Under the pieces are notes generated by a model. The model did not search any database and had not been told where the DNA came from. It was given only the letters and a program-made list of their open reading frames with translations. A stretch of DNA of 64,000 nt. It comes from Neisseria sicca. GTDB lineage: Bacteria > Pseudomonadota > Gammaproteobacteria > Burkholderiales > Neisseriaceae. A program made the position numbers and the translations under genes. Positions within the stretch are counted from its first letter, which is position 1. Each line of letters opens with the position of its first letter. The stretch is taken from positions 744,001 to 808,000 of the forward strand of contig NZ_POXG01000001.1 in NCBI RefSeq assembly GCF_003044565.1, written 5' to 3'. This document shows positions 63,393 to 64,000 of this stretch, in pieces.

Positions 63393-64000
63393 ATGTTGAA
63401 AAAAACCGCATTTTACGCAGGCTCGGCAGCCCTCGCACTCATCCTCAGCGCATGTGCCAGCCAACAACCTGCACCCGTCGTCGTAGGCAATTCCGGCAGC
63501 CATTCCAGCTCCGCAAATACAGCCTCCAACAATCCATATGGTGCAGCGCCTTACGAAAATAATGCGGTCAACAACGACGCCCCTTACACTCCTCCTGCTG
63601 CCAGCAGCTACCCTTCCGGTTCTACCGGCGGCTCTTACACGCCCTCTTACGCACCGGTAGACATCAATGCTGCAACGCACACCGTAGTCCGAGGCGATAC
63701 CGTTTATAACATCTCCAAACGTTACCAAATTACGCAAGACAACCTCCGCGCATGGAATGGCTTGGCAGACAACACCATCAGCGTCGGACAAACCCTGCGC
63801 GTCAAACCAAACGGATACAGCGCTCCGACTGCAACCGCATCCGTTCCGACACCTCCTCCGACACAAACCGCCTCACCCAAACCGACTCCTGCACCGCTTA
63901 ACACTCCGACCGTCTCCACAGGCGGCACCCGCACCGTCAGCGGCATCACATGGCAGCGTCCGACCGTCGGCAATGTTATCGGCAACTTCGGCGGCAGCAA
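63393..64000 (+). CDS. nlpD: NlpD-like LysM/M23 lipoprotein, cut by the window end
   Basis: The frame opens at 63393 (MLKKTAFYAGSAAL) and is still open at the window end, about 202 codons. It has a lipoprotein signal (LILSAC, Cys 21), a Ser/Asn/Pro-rich tether (about 25-95), a LysM domain (about 99-143; HTVVRGDTVYNISKRYQI, AWNGLADNTISVGQTLRV) and a second Pro/Thr-rich linker. The last residues (ITWQRPTVGNVIGNFGG) begin the M23 peptidase-like domain of NlpD/EnvC proteins, which activate cell-separation amidases. The rest lies beyond the window. Confidence 0.9.
   Translation, partial: MLKKTAFYAGSAALALILSACASQQPAPVVVGNSGSHSSSANTASNNPYGAAPYENNAVNNDAPYTPPAASSYPSGSTGGSYTPSYAPVDINAATHTVVRGDTVYNISKRYQITQDNLRAWNGLADNTISVGQTLRVKPNGYSAPTATASVPTPPPTQTASPKPTPAPLNTPTVSTGGTRTVSGITWQRPTVGNVIGNFGGS

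Overview
The window reads as chromosomal DNA of a commensal Neisseria. Its most frequent short word is GTCGTCTGAA, usually inside AGGTCGTCTGAA. That is the DNA uptake sequence (DUS) dialect known from the N. mucosa / N. sicca group rather than the ATGCCGTCTGAA dialect of meningococcus and gonococcus. Two short Correia elements, dRS3 repeats (ATTCCC-N8-GGGAAT), a near-identical ZnuD zinc receptor with a Neisseria-type Zur box, and betaproteobacterial housekeeping operons agree with this. I saw no rRNA, tRNA, CRISPR array, intact insertion sequence or prophage.

Layout. 0-6 kb: dioxygenase, aldo/keto reductase with a divergent LysR regulator, L-lactate dehydrogenase, rlmB, azlCD. 6-16 kb: htpX, DUF1287 protein, holC, an FKBP-type lipoprotein, purN, a helical-repeat protein, a DUF3108 protein, an alanine symporter and dadA. 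16-30 kb: an AT-rich orphan gene, znuD, a periplasmic cupin, pepA divergent from lptFG, acnB, clpX, a PBP7-like peptidase and an M48 lipoprotein. 30-43 kb: purL, an HNH nuclease gene between two direct copies of a DUS-hairpin/dRS3 unit, an unknown gene carrying foreign-dialect DUS, a DUF4230 protein, an HTH-RibB-RibX fusion gene, mutL, then an AT-rich island of three small immunity-like genes including a barstar. 43-54 kb: a FixI/CcoI-type copper ATPase, a 41-residue membrane protein with its own promoter and terminator, hflX, cysG, cysD without cysN, a small hydrolase, copZ and sbp. 53-64 kb: a possibly frameshifted Imm35 gene, ybaB, dnaX, a mutarotase, mltB, the rpsF-priB-rpsR-rplI operon, a phosphopantetheinyl transferase, surE and the start of nlpD.

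Genes that work together: cysG, cysD and sbp (sulfate uptake and assimilation, with siroheme); lptF and lptG (lipopolysaccharide export); dadA and the alanine symporter; purN and purL; holC, dnaX, priB and mutL (replication and repair); the copper ATPase and copZ; mltB, the PBP7-like peptidase and nlpD (cell wall).

The most interesting signals are the in-frame fusion of an XRE-type DNA-binding domain to riboflavin enzyme RibBX, with a dyad over its promoter; an A AAA AAG slippery site in dnaX followed at once by a -1 frame stop; DUS used as coding material in the DnaX and MutL linkers; the repeat-bounded HNH cassette; and the barstar-containing immunity island.
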